From: an uncultured Clostridia bacterium
Lineage (GTDB): Bacteria; Bacillota; Clostridia; Oscillospirales; Ruminococcaceae
Reading direction: 5' to 3'
NCBI GenBank assembly: GCA_947630845.1
Contig: CANRJB010000009.1
Span: 1-64,000, forward strand
DNA length: 64,000 nt
In this document: positions 1 through 9,010 of the stretch, in pieces
How the letters are laid out: each line of letters opens with the position of its first letter
How positions within the stretch are numbered: the first letter of the stretch is position 1
Position numbers and translations under genes: made by a program
The notes under the pieces: generated by a model
What the model was told of the DNA's origin: nothing
Database searches by the model: none
Seen by the model: the letters and a program-made list of their open reading frames with translations, nothing else

Positions 1-63
1 GGAAAAATTTTCTTCGGAACTATTTTAGCACATTTTTCTGCCGCTGACAACGTTATGGAATGA

Positions 64-567
64 TTGGCGCTTACGAAAAAAACGCTCCCTGAACAGGAAA
101 GCACAGATTTTCCGGAATTTCCCACGGAAGAAGATTTATTTTCCCGTTATGAAACGCCCACCGAAGCGCTTTTCCGGACGGAGGACGGGGAGTTTGTGGC
201 AATTATATCAATTCCCGATTTAGGGATAGAATTGCCAGTGCAGTCAGAATGGAGTTATCCTGCGCTGAAATATTCTCCATGCCGTTACAAAGGAAGTTAT
301 TTAACGGGAGATCTGATTCTTGCGGCACACAACTATCAGTCGCATTTCGGGCGGATACGGGAACTGAACACAGGTGCGGAGATTCTTTTAACGGACGGAA
401 CCGGGAAAATCCATCATTATGAAGTTGTCCAGACGGAAATTATCCCCGGTCAGGACGTGGAAGCAATGGAATTTGGCTCAGCGGAAAACTGGGATCTGAC
501 GTTATTTACCTGCACATTAAGCGGACAAAGCCGTGTGACCGTCCGGGCAGTGGAGCAGACAGCGTGA
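64..567 (+). CDS. sortase (class B/D-like), N-terminus short or truncated
   Basis: Catalytic H in LAAHNY, TLFTC and downstream R (SRVTVRA); TTG start; no N-terminal TM helix in this ORF. Confidence 0.75.
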   Translation: MALTKKTLPEQESTDFPEFPTEEDLFSRYETPTEALFRTEDGEFVAIISIPDLGIELPVQSEWSYPALKYSPCRYKGSYLTGDLILAAHNYQSHFGRIRELNTGAEILLTDGTGKIHHYEVVQTEIIPGQDVEAMEFGSAENWDLTLFTCTLSGQSRVTVRAVEQTA

Positions 568-584
568 CGGCGGCGCAGGCAGCG

Positions 585-1958
585 TCACGCTGTAAAATAA
601 AGTGTTCTCCCGTCGATCAGTTCATATTCCCCTGTATTTTCAAACGCAAATCCACCCGTGCAGACAAATCCCACGCCCGAAACGGCAAGACCCCTGATAC
701 TGTCAAGCTGTGCCTTTTCCTGACGGCATTCCGCAAGAGTCATCGGTCTGTCAAAATACTTGCATTCGTAGAGATCATACTGCTCCCCTCGCCGTATCAC
801 GCAGTCAAATTCACCATTGGTTTTCGTGATCGGGTCATCATACCAATAGCTTCCAAAGTCGTCCATATTGGGATATTTGCCAAGCAGGGCGGCTCTGTGA
901 AAATATTGCAGGGCGATACCCTCCAGCCGTCTGCTGACAAATTGCTCCAGTACAGCATCGATATTCCGGCTGTAAAACTGCTCTTCACCAATTCGAGCGA
1001 TCGTTCCCGCCTTGCCGAAAATGAACGTAAAATAAAACCGCATCAGATTATCCACGATTTCATAAAATTGCTTTTTCTTGTCATTACGGCGGTTAATTGG
1101 CTCGGTCTTTTGGATCGTTTCCATATCAAGGAGAATTTTCAATTGCTTGTCAAGCAGACCTGTTTCACTGTTTGCAATTTTATCCCGTATCTCGCTGTAA
1201 CGATTTTTGCCGTTGCCGAGGATTTCCAGTATCCGTGCATCAAAAGTTTTCTGAATTTCCCTGAGCATGACATTTTCGATATGTGACCGCACCAGACCTG
1301 TTTCGGGCAAAAGCAAATGTTCGATATTTTCACGGAGCGTCCGGCTTGTGTCGAGATTTTCCAGAACATAGGGACTTCCGCCGAACACGGCATAGAAAGC
1401 GACTTTGTCACGCACGGAAAGTTCGGGATAGAATTTTGCCGCATCCAAATAATCAAAATCACGGATATGCTGTATCAGCGAGAACCTACCGAACAGCGGA
1501 TCACCCTCTTCAAGCAGCTCTTTCATGACTGTGATATACGAACCACAGAGGATCAGCTTGACATTTTCGGGAAGTTTGTCGATGACCGCCTGCATATAGG
1601 AATCGACCTCGTTTTTCTTTTTGGTTTGCTTGAGGTAGGGATATTCGTCGATGATGAGCAGTATTTTTTTGTCAAGCGTTTTCAGGTAGTCCATCATTTC
1701 AGACAGCGAACCGAAGCGGATATCCGGCAGTCCCAGACCTTCCGAAACGCTCCGGTAGATCAGTTCGAGATTGCCCTCAAAAGTGCTTGTCACGCACATA
1801 TGGTTGATGACGGTGCCGTCAAAACTCTTTGCGGCTTCACGGAGCAGTGTGGTTTTCCCGACTCTGCGCTTGCCGTAGACCAGTACCGCTGTCCTGCGTT
1901 TCCACGAGGATAATTCTGCGGTAAGCTGTCGGAGTTCTTTTTCTCTGCCGATGAACAT
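585..1958 (-). CDS. AAA ATPase of the archaeal-type/DUF234 family
   Basis: FIGREKEL start, Walker A GKRRVGKTTLL, Walker B ILLIIDEYPYL, C-terminal nuclease-like domain (FDCVIRRGEQYDLYECKY). Confidence 0.8.
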   Translation of the reverse strand: MFIGREKELRQLTAELSSWKRRTAVLVYGKRRVGKTTLLREAAKSFDGTVINHMCVTSTFEGNLELIYRSVSEGLGLPDIRFGSLSEMMDYLKTLDKKILLIIDEYPYLKQTKKKNEVDSYMQAVIDKLPENVKLILCGSYITVMKELLEEGDPLFGRFSLIQHIRDFDYLDAAKFYPELSVRDKVAFYAVFGGSPYVLENLDTSRTLRENIEHLLLPETGLVRSHIENVMLREIQKTFDARILEILGNGKNRYSEIRDKIANSETGLLDKQLKILLDMETIQKTEPINRRNDKKKQFYEIVDNLMRFYFTFIFGKAGTIARIGEEQFYSRNIDAVLEQFVSRRLEGIALQYFHRAALLGKYPNMDDFGSYWYDDPITKTNGEFDCVIRRGEQYDLYECKYFDRPMTLAECRQEKAQLDSIRGLAVSGVGFVCTGGFAFENTGEYELIDGRTLYFTA

Positions 1959-2308
1959 AGCATCACACCTTTTCTGAAAATATTTTCTCTGAATTATTTT
2001 TCAGTATGTTTATATTATACCATGATAAATTGATGTTGTCAAGGTTTTTCATATAAATTCAGTGAAAAGTGATCCGGAAAACAATTTCACTGATCTGTTG
2101 TTCATAGTATGTCGTCGGCACGCTGTCGGTGCAGAGCTTGCGCTCCCATCTTCCTCCCACCGGCAAGCTGCCGGCTCCGTTCTGCCTCCCAATGCCGCCT
2201 TTGGCGGCAAAGGTCGGCTTGCTCGACTGTTACGTAAACTTACCTGAGAGCAGTCGCCCTTTGCGCCGTAAGGCGCATTGGGCGACAGATGGGTGCACAG
2301 GCACTGTG

Positions 2309-2352
2309 TCGCTATGAGAGATGTTGCGGAGAGGCTGCATATAAAGGCATAA
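2309..2352. repeat. 44-bp direct repeat, copy 1
   Basis: tcgctatgagagatgttgcggagaggctgcatataaaggcataa; 39/44 identical to 7454-7497. Confidence 0.8.
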
Positions 2353-2353
2353 C

Positions 2354-2448
2354 AAACGCAGAATTAAACGCAGAATTCTGCGTTTAGCGGTATTGACATA
2401 ACGCAGATTATGTGTTATAATAGTATAAACAACCTATATTCTGCGTTT
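2354..2448. promoter_or_regulatory. operator cluster of AAACGCAGAATT half-sites with perfect 20-bp palindrome AAACGCAGAATTCTGCGTTT (2366-2385)
   Basis: Half-sites at 2354, 2366-2385 (palindrome), 2400 (in promoter spacer), 2438-2448 overlapping the leader of the AlbA_2 gene. Confidence 0.75.
2393..2421 (+). promoter_or_regulatory. sigma70-type promoter of the AlbA_2 gene
   Basis: TTGACA - 17 bp - TATAAT. Confidence 0.85.
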
Positions 2449-2460
2449 GGAGGTACGAAA

Positions 2461-4101
2461 ATGAATATTGGATTTCAGGAAGATCTGTTGAACGAGTTTA
2501 AGAGCGACCGGAAAAAACTCAGTGATTCGGAGATCATAGATGCCATTGTTGCTTTTGCAAATACGGATGGGGGTAACTTTTATCTGGGTATTGAAGATAA
2601 CGGTGAGATCACTGGACTGCATACAGCTCATCAGGATACCACACAGCTTGCGGCTTATATCGCCAACAAAACGGTTCCCCCTGTCGCTGTCAGAATTGAA
2701 AAACAGGAGGATAATTCCTACCTTAAAATCATTGTCACCAAATCCCGCAATGTTGTGGCAGCATCTTCCGGTAAGGTGCTGCGCAGGAGATCAAAAGCGG
2801 ACAGCACGCCTGAAAATGTGCCAATGTACCCGTTTGAGATCAATTCAAGGCTTTCTGATCTGGGTATGCTGGACTTCTCCTCGCTTCCGGTACCGGATTC
2901 GGAATATTCCGATCTGGACAGTATAGAGCGGGAAAGGCTTAGAAATATTATCCGCAAAAACCATGGTGAAGCAAATCTTCTGGAATTGACGGACGAGGAA
3001 TTGGACAAATCTCTGCGGCTGGCTGTATCTGTAAACGGAAAGCTCATGCCGACTTATTGCGGTATGCTTCTCATAGGGCGACAGGATAAGCTCAAAGAGC
3101 ATATGCCGACTGCCGAAAGTGCGTTTCAGGTAATGAGCGGCACAGAGGTAATTATGAATGAAACGTATGTTATGCCAATTCTCTCTGTTTTTGAAAAAAT
3201 CGAATTGAATATGAGTGCAAGAAATTCTGAAATGGAAATTGAGGACGGATTGTTCAGAATATCCGTACCGGATTTTGACAAGCGGGCTTTCAGAGAGGCT
3301 GTTGTAAATGCCTTTTCGCATCGGGATTATACGATGATGGGAATGGTCAGAATACTGCTCGATGATAACGGTCTGACCATAAGCAATCCGGGTGGATTTA
3401 TCGAAGGAATATCCATGGACGATCTGCTCAATGCAGAACCACGAGGACGAAATCCTGCACTTGCGGATGTACTCAAGCGGATAGGTCTTGCAGAAAGAAC
3501 AGGCAGAGGTATTGACAGAATATATGAGGGTTCTTTGGTGTACGGTCGCCCGCTTCCCGATTATTCGGAGTCATCCGGTGTTATGGTAAAGCTGTTCATT
3601 CCGAGAAGTCTGCCGGATGAAACATTTATTAAAATGATTTCTGAAGAACAACGTCGGCTGGGACATTCACTTCCCATCAATACGCTTCTGATTCTGAACG
3701 AGCTGAAGCGTAACAGAAAAGCGACGATAGCAGAATTATCACGCTCCATTCATATAGGTGAAGCGAGAGTGAGAAATTCAGCCGAAAGTCTTGTCGAAAC
3801 AGGAATTCTGGAAGCGACAGGGCAAGGCAGGAGCAGGGCATATATGCTCAGTGCAAAGATATATAAACGCTCCGATAATGTGGAGGGTTACGTCCGCCAA
3901 AAGGGAATAGACAGGGTGCGTTTTCCTGAAATGATCATGCAGTTTGCAGAAGCCAACCATGGTCAGATCAGCCGGGGGGAAGCGGTAGATCTTTTGCGGA
4001 TAAACGAGGCACAAGCCTATTATCTGCTCAAAAAATTGGTAAAGGATAACAGGCTCAGATCCGTGGGAAAAGGCAAGAATGCCCATTACGAAGTGGTGTG
4101 A
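2461..4101 (+). CDS. AlbA_2/Schlafen-type putative DNA-binding protein with HATPase_c_4-like and C-terminal winged-helix regions
   Basis: NEFKSDRKKLSDSEIIDAIVAFANTDGGNFYLGIEDNGEITGL; EAVVNAFSHRDY; RGRNPALADVLKRIGLAERTGRGIDRI; RBS ggagg. Confidence 0.85.
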   Translation: MNIGFQEDLLNEFKSDRKKLSDSEIIDAIVAFANTDGGNFYLGIEDNGEITGLHTAHQDTTQLAAYIANKTVPPVAVRIEKQEDNSYLKIIVTKSRNVVAASSGKVLRRRSKADSTPENVPMYPFEINSRLSDLGMLDFSSLPVPDSEYSDLDSIERERLRNIIRKNHGEANLLELTDEELDKSLRLAVSVNGKLMPTYCGMLLIGRQDKLKEHMPTAESAFQVMSGTEVIMNETYVMPILSVFEKIELNMSARNSEMEIEDGLFRISVPDFDKRAFREAVVNAFSHRDYTMMGMVRILLDDNGLTISNPGGFIEGISMDDLLNAEPRGRNPALADVLKRIGLAERTGRGIDRIYEGSLVYGRPLPDYSESSGVMVKLFIPRSLPDETFIKMISEEQRRLGHSLPINTLLILNELKRNRKATIAELSRSIHIGEARVRNSAESLVETGILEATGQGRSRAYMLSAKIYKRSDNVEGYVRQKGIDRVRFPEMIMQFAEANHGQISRGEAVDLLRINEAQAYYLLKKLVKDNRLRSVGKGKNAHYEVV

Positions 4102-4121
4102 ATGATTTGTATTCTTAATGA

Positions 4122-4149
4122 ATGCCGTGCAGGTTTTTCTGCACGGCAT
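4122..4149 (+). terminator. intrinsic terminator of the AlbA_2 gene
   Basis: ATGCCGTGCAG-gttttt-CTGCACGGCAT followed by a T-rich stretch. Confidence 0.8.
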
Positions 4150-4170
4150 ACTTTTCTACTGTTTTATGGA

Positions 4171-5443
4171 TCATTGCAAATCAGGAGAATGCCGGTGCAG
4201 ATGCAGTTCGGGGAGTACGAGTGCGTATTCATTGGTGTCGGAAATTTCCGTGCTTCTCCACGCAACAATAAATCGTATCTTTGCGGCTGTGACCTGATAG
4301 CCTTTTTGATTCAGCTTTTCAAGCTTTTCCCGTGCTTTCGCTGAAAGTTTGACAACCGGAGGATTTTTGCTGTTATTTTTAACGCAAAGATAACAGCCAT
4401 TCAGATATAAAGGCTCACCACTCTGGAATTTCAGAATCAAATTCTTTTTATTTTTAATAAAATCAAGAACAACATCCCTGTGTGTGAGCTGCAAGATCAT
4501 TTCATCCGGTTCCGGATACAGTGTCATATCACGGCTGACCGGATAGCCGGAATCCTCAAAAAGGCCATTATTATAGTGTATGTACAATTCCGAACGTGCC
4601 CTTGTCATAGCAACATAGAGCATACGTTTATTTTCAAGAATACTGCTGTCAATGCGGTTCAGCAGCATATAAACGCAGTCAAATTCATGCCCCTTTGCTT
4701 TGTGCATGGTTGAAACAGTGACTTCCTTTTTCGTGGGGTGACACAAGTCCGAAAGATTGGATTCCCGGATAAACGTCTCTAAATCTGAACGGTATTTCTT
4801 TTCATTCACGCTTGCAAATTGGGCAAGCAAATCAAGACACAGGGCAAGACATTCGCTCTTGCTGTAATATTCTTTTAAGCCGATTATTGCAGATTCCCAT
4901 TGTGCATCGCTGATAACAGGCTGCATTTCACCATTTTCTGTGAGTTTCAGAAACATCCGCAATTCAGCAAGATCATACAGCGAAAAGCCGTCATTCGACT
5001 GGATCAGCCTGCACGGGATGCCCCTTTGATGCAACGATCCTATAACGCTCAGGGCTTCTTCATGCAGCGACCTCGTCCATGAACAGCTCCATGGATTTTA
5101 TGGAATCATCCAGCGGATTGCTGAGCATATCGGTCTGCAATTTATCATCTTTCAGCAAACGGTGATACGGTTTTTTCGGGAACAAAAGCGGAGACAGACA
5201 CAGGGTGTCGATGTAATGCACAGTTTGATTTTTGGGCATTGCCGAACCGAGATATTCCAGATCACAGGCAAAAATATTATGTCCGCCTATGTAATCATAC
5301 TTCGCTATAAAATCAGTAAAATCGGCAATTTTTATGCTGTGAAATTCTTTCCCGTCAAGGTCTGCCGCACCAATGTCCAGAATTTTTCCGCTTTCGGGAT
5401 CTATTTCCGAATCAAAAAATACGATCGGTTTCATCAAGATCAA
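4171..5443 (-). pseudogene. remnant of a DEDD exonuclease - helicase fusion (RecQ/UvrD-like); N-terminal exonuclease (5060-5443) and C-terminal UvrD-like part (4171-~5060) joined by an internal deletion and frameshift
   Basis: N part MKPIVFFDSEIDPESGKILDIGA...IGGHNIFACDLEYLG; C part VTVSTMHKAKGHEFDCVYM...KRMLYVAMTRARSELYIHY; different frames, central helicase motifs missing. Confidence 0.75.
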
Positions 5444-7249
5444 CTCCCGTAATTTGTGTGGCTTGTTGGATGATGGAATGATTTTCTGCCTTGTTCAATA
5501 TCCACAGAATTGGTGGTCTATTGTTTATGTCGTGACTTTCTGCAAGGATGGAATAGCAGTCCCGGCGGTGTGTCAGGATAAAAAGTTGTGCAATCGTATC
5601 TGAACAGATCAGTTTTTTCAGCATGGCAATTACTATATTTGCAGTTTCTCTGTCAAGCCCTGTAAACGGGTCGTCGATCACAGCAATTCTTTTCGTGTTT
5701 CCTTTTAATTCAGAACCGAGCAGATCATAAAAATATAAAAATGCAAGAAACCGCTGTTCGCCCTCGCTAAGCTGCGAAACAAGCGCACCGTTTTCACGAA
5801 TGACCTCATAAGTATGATCGTATCGTGTGCTTTGTCTAAGTGAGAATCCGGTAAATCCTGCTTTGGCAAGCAGTGTGTTGATATGTGATACAGCATCGGC
5901 AGTGTTTGTGATTTGATTTTCAATTTGAACAAGCTGATCTGAAATGATCCGGCAGCTCTCCTGAAAGTTTTTGAGCTTTCCTGTATAGGTGTGCTTTTTT
6001 GCCGATAACTCCTATTTTTTTATTCTGTACTCTCTGATTTCATTTTGCAGACAATAGGCCATATATGCCATAATATTGTTTTTACAAGTCTCCTGTGCAT
6101 TTTTTATGTTGTCAGCCATTTTGTTATGATTTTCAATTTCAGTATTGATCGCAGCTATTTCCGTGTTGATCTGTTCCATCAGTTCATGCGTATGTTCCAG
6201 TGTAATGACCGAGGACGGGCTTTCGATTTTCTTCCGTATGCTTTCCAGATTCGAGCTGATGATTTGTTTCAGGAGTTTCATCAGACTGATCAATCTGGCA
6301 TGGTCTGTTTTTTCAAAACGGCTGTATTCTTTCAGATTGTTCTGTAGTGGGATGAACATTTCATTTGCCGATCTACGGTACCGTTCCAGAATTTTTTGCA
6401 GATCATCCAGAGAACGCTTGTATGCCTCATCAAAACAGGCGGCAAGCTGTTCCTCAAAATCGTCAGGAAGTGCCTGCTGACAATAGGGGCAGATATTTCC
6501 TGCCTTGTGCAAAAAATTGGCATGACCGTTTTTTACCCAATCCACGGCATGAATTTTTTCATAAATGCCGAAAAGAGCGAATCACCGCTTCCAAGCAGCG
6601 GCGTGCGAAGAAGTTCGTCTTCGTCTATTGTGTCCAGTACCATCGTGTCCGATATCATATAGTAAAACGGAAACGGTTTTATTTCAGAAATAAAGACTGC
6701 ATCATAGAGCTGTGACAGTTTCATTTTGTCTTGCTGCTGCGGTGAAATACAGACACAAGCCTCTGCAAATTTCTGCTTTGTTTTTTTGCCGCTTAGAGCC
6801 TTTTCAAATTCTTTTCGCAATTCTTTTGTTCTTCTCCAACATTTTTCCCGGAATTGTTCATCTGAATTCGCACACGCTTTATTCAGTGAACTGATCATAT
6901 CCGTCAGGATGCGGATATCCGTTTCTTCTTCCTGAAGCTGTTCTTTCAATGCCTTCTGTTCACGAAGCAATTCGGCATTCTGTGTACTGACGGTCACAAT
7001 GCCGGGCATTCCCGCATAATGCTGTATGTTATGCTCTATAAACTGCTTGTCAAAAATGAAAAATTCGCAGTCCTCACCCGCATTATTTTCACCGAAAGTG
7101 AACCTGTCTGTATGATAAAATAGATTTGCGATCGTTGATTTGCCGGTGCCGTTTCTTCCGAAGATAATGTTGATTTTTTGGGGAGAAAATTTGTCGGTGA
7201 GAAAAATTTCGGGCGGCAGTGCAATTTGAAAAATGATATTTGCTGTCAT
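5412..7249 (-). pseudogene. AAA_13-like (RloC/PrrC-type) zinc-hook ATPase, broken by one frameshift (~6540-6560) and one in-frame TAG (6012-6014)
   Basis: Walker A FGRNGTGKSTIANLF, CPYCQQ zinc-hook motif, LVSQLSEGEQRFLAFLYFYDLLG signature, IAVIDDPFTGLD Walker B/D-loop across three ORFs. Confidence 0.8.
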
Positions 7250-7396
7250 ATATCTACCTCCATGTGAAACATAAGGTATTGCTATATACATTATACCACA
7301 TCGCCATGGATTTGTCAATATAATTTACGGAAAGCTTTTACGATATATTCGTGAATTCCTATAACTGCGGACATCGGGATTGGCAGACACTTCGCT

Positions 7397-7427
7397 GAAT
7401 ATTTCGGAAATTTCGGTAAATACTAAC
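7397..7427. repeat. 31-bp dispersed repeat, copy 1
   Basis: gaatatttcggaaatttcggtaaatactaac; 27/31 identical to 8355-8385. Confidence 0.7.
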
Positions 7428-7453
7428 TTTGCAGACGGAATACTCCTGCTGCA

Positions 7454-7497
7454 TCGCTATGAGGGATGTTGCGGAGGGACTACATATAAAAGCATAA
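7454..7497. repeat. 44-bp direct repeat, copy 2
   Basis: tcgctatgagggatgttgcggagggactacatataaaagcataa; all five differences are transitions. Confidence 0.8.
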
Positions 7498-7526
7498 AAA
7501 AGCACCCGAAATATTTTCCGAGTGCT
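7494..7526 (-). terminator. intrinsic terminator downstream of the DUF1893 gene
   Basis: AGCACTCGGAAAATATTTCGGGTGCT followed by TTTTTTAT on the minus strand. Confidence 0.75.
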
Positions 7527-7544
7527 GTTAAATATTCTGTTGTA

Positions 7545-7967
7545 TTATTTTGAAAGAACAGCGAGTTTATTTTTTATTGCCTTTGCTCCCAAAACAGGGT
7601 CGTCAATTTCCTGATCCGCTTGTTCCATAGGGCAAATTCCGTCGCCTTTTCGGTTGATGATGTTTTCGGTAAGCTCACCGCATTCGTAAGCAATTTTATA
7701 TTTTGAAAAAACTTCCGCTCCCGCACGGCTTAACACTTGTGCGTAAACTTCTTTCACGCCCAACAGAACGTAAAGCATCGCTGCCGCTTTTCCGACGATT
7801 TTATCAGCAGCCGAAAATCCGTTCAGATTTTCAGTACCGTCCAGCATATCCACAAGCGGCTTTACATCACGCTTTGTGCTTGTCATAATTGTCTCGCCCC
7901 TGCACAAAACGCAGGTGTAATTTTCATCTTCGAGCAGGGTTTTCGCACGTTGCAGATCAGTCATCAT
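7545..7967 (-). CDS. DUF1893 domain-containing protein
   Basis: LQRAKTLLEDENYTCVLCRGETIMTSTKRDVKPLVDML...DKIVGKAAAMLYVLLGVKEVYA. Confidence 0.8.
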   Translation of the reverse strand: MMTDLQRAKTLLEDENYTCVLCRGETIMTSTKRDVKPLVDMLDGTENLNGFSAADKIVGKAAAMLYVLLGVKEVYAQVLSRAGAEVFSKYKIAYECGELTENIINRKGDGICPMEQADQEIDDPVLGAKAIKNKLAVLSK

Positions 7968-8037
7968 TTTTCTTCAGATTCTCCACACGGTAGACGATAA
8001 GCGGCAGTAACGCCCATTGCAGTGCAAGTCCGAACAG
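7957..8037 (-). pseudogene. C-terminal fragment of a membrane protein, overlapping the DUF1893 start
   Basis: LFGLALQWALLPLIVYRVENLKKNDD*; stop overlaps ATGATGACTGA. Confidence 0.45.
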
Positions 8038-8040
8038 TCC

Positions 8041-8179
8041 GTTACATCGCCGAAATGCTCACTGTCCAGAAACGTCTCTTTTCTTCCCGTCAGAATCTAT
8101 GCGGATAGCACTGGTGCGACACGTCAAACACCATTTTATCTTTGGGAGAATCAAAAACATAGTGGAGTGCAACTGCTAT
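8041..8179 (-). pseudogene. internal fragment of a dxs-like (1-deoxyxylulose-5-phosphate synthase/transketolase-like) gene with a 1-nt deletion
   Basis: [26 protein letters not shown] then, after frameshift, [19 protein letters not shown]. Confidence 0.7.
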
Positions 8180-8301
8180 TTCGAACATGTGCCGTTCGAT
8201 ACACCGCAGGCTTTTGTTATTTCTTCAATTGATGTGTTCACCAATCCCCTTTCGGATATGATTTTTTTTGCCGCTTCAATCAGTTTCTTTCTGGTTTCCA
8301 T
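8176..8301 (-). pseudogene. 5' fragment of a TetR-family regulator gene
   Basis: [41 protein letters not shown]: helix-turn-helix only. Confidence 0.7.
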
Positions 8302-8354
8302 AGCGGCAAGCTGCCGGTGGGAGGCAGATGGGTGCAGCGTCACGCTGCCTCCAC

Positions 8355-8385
8355 GAATATTCTGTAAATTTCGGCAAATACTAAC
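8355..8385. repeat. 31-bp dispersed repeat, copy 2
   Basis: gaatattctgtaaatttcggcaaatactaac. Confidence 0.7.
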
Positions 8386-8438
8386 ACCGCAGGGTAATTC
8401 CCGGCAGAATTTCAGTTAAATCTTACGGAGGTAATATC

Positions 8439-8975
8439 ATGAAAGCAACAGGCATTGTCAGACGAATTGATGACCTCGGCAGGGTCGTCATCCCCAAGGA
8501 GATCCGCCGCACCATGCGGATCAGGGAGGGCGACCCCCTCGAGATCTACACAAGCAGCGATGGCGAAGTGATCTTCAAGAAATACTCTGCCATTGGTGAG
8601 CTGAGTGAAAATGCCAATCAGGTCGCTGACATCATGCATAAACTTGCCGGATGTCCGGTGGTGGTGTTTGACAGAGATCACGTGGTGGCAACTTCGGGCG
8701 TGACAAAGCGTGAGTTTCAGGAGCGACGTGTCTCGCCGGAACTCGAAGAACTGATGGAGACACGCAGACAGTATTTTGCGGAGGACAGCGAGCATATGCT
8801 CCATCCGGTCGAGGGAATGGAGCAGACCTCGCTTGCAGCGATGCCGATTCTGTCGGCAGGGGACGTGACCGGAGCGGTGACGTTCCTGTCGAACGGCAGC
8901 AAACAGACCGTATCGGAACTGCAAAAATCTCTGGTGAATGCAGCGGCACAGTTTCTCGGCAGACAGGTGGAATAA
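8439..8975 (+). CDS. spoVT: stage V sporulation protein T (AbrB N-terminus + GAF-like C-terminus)
   Basis: MKATGIVRRIDDLGRVVIPKEIRRTMRIREGDPLEIYTSSDGEVIFKKY. Confidence 0.93.
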   Translation: MKATGIVRRIDDLGRVVIPKEIRRTMRIREGDPLEIYTSSDGEVIFKKYSAIGELSENANQVADIMHKLAGCPVVVFDRDHVVATSGVTKREFQERRVSPELEELMETRRQYFAEDSEHMLHPVEGMEQTSLAAMPILSAGDVTGAVTFLSNGSKQTVSELQKSLVNAAAQFLGRQVE

Positions 8976-8981
8976 TGCACG

Positions 8982-9006
8982 ATGCCCCCATGCAGCATGG
9001 GGGCAT
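8982..9006. terminator. bidirectional hairpin between convergent spoVT and Na/Pi transporter genes
   Basis: ATGCCCCCATGCAGCATGGGGGCAT. Confidence 0.6.
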
Positions 9007-9010
9007 TCCT

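Noticed and set aside
564-1286. 240-aa ORF opposite the DUF234-type ATPase
   Set aside because: Sense strand ATPase has Walker motifs; antisense product unconvincing.
6001-6020. Programmed slippage at the A7 run next to the TAG in the ATPase gene
   Set aside because: The frame continues unchanged after the TAG, so a +/-1 slip at the A7 run would not restore the downstream frame.
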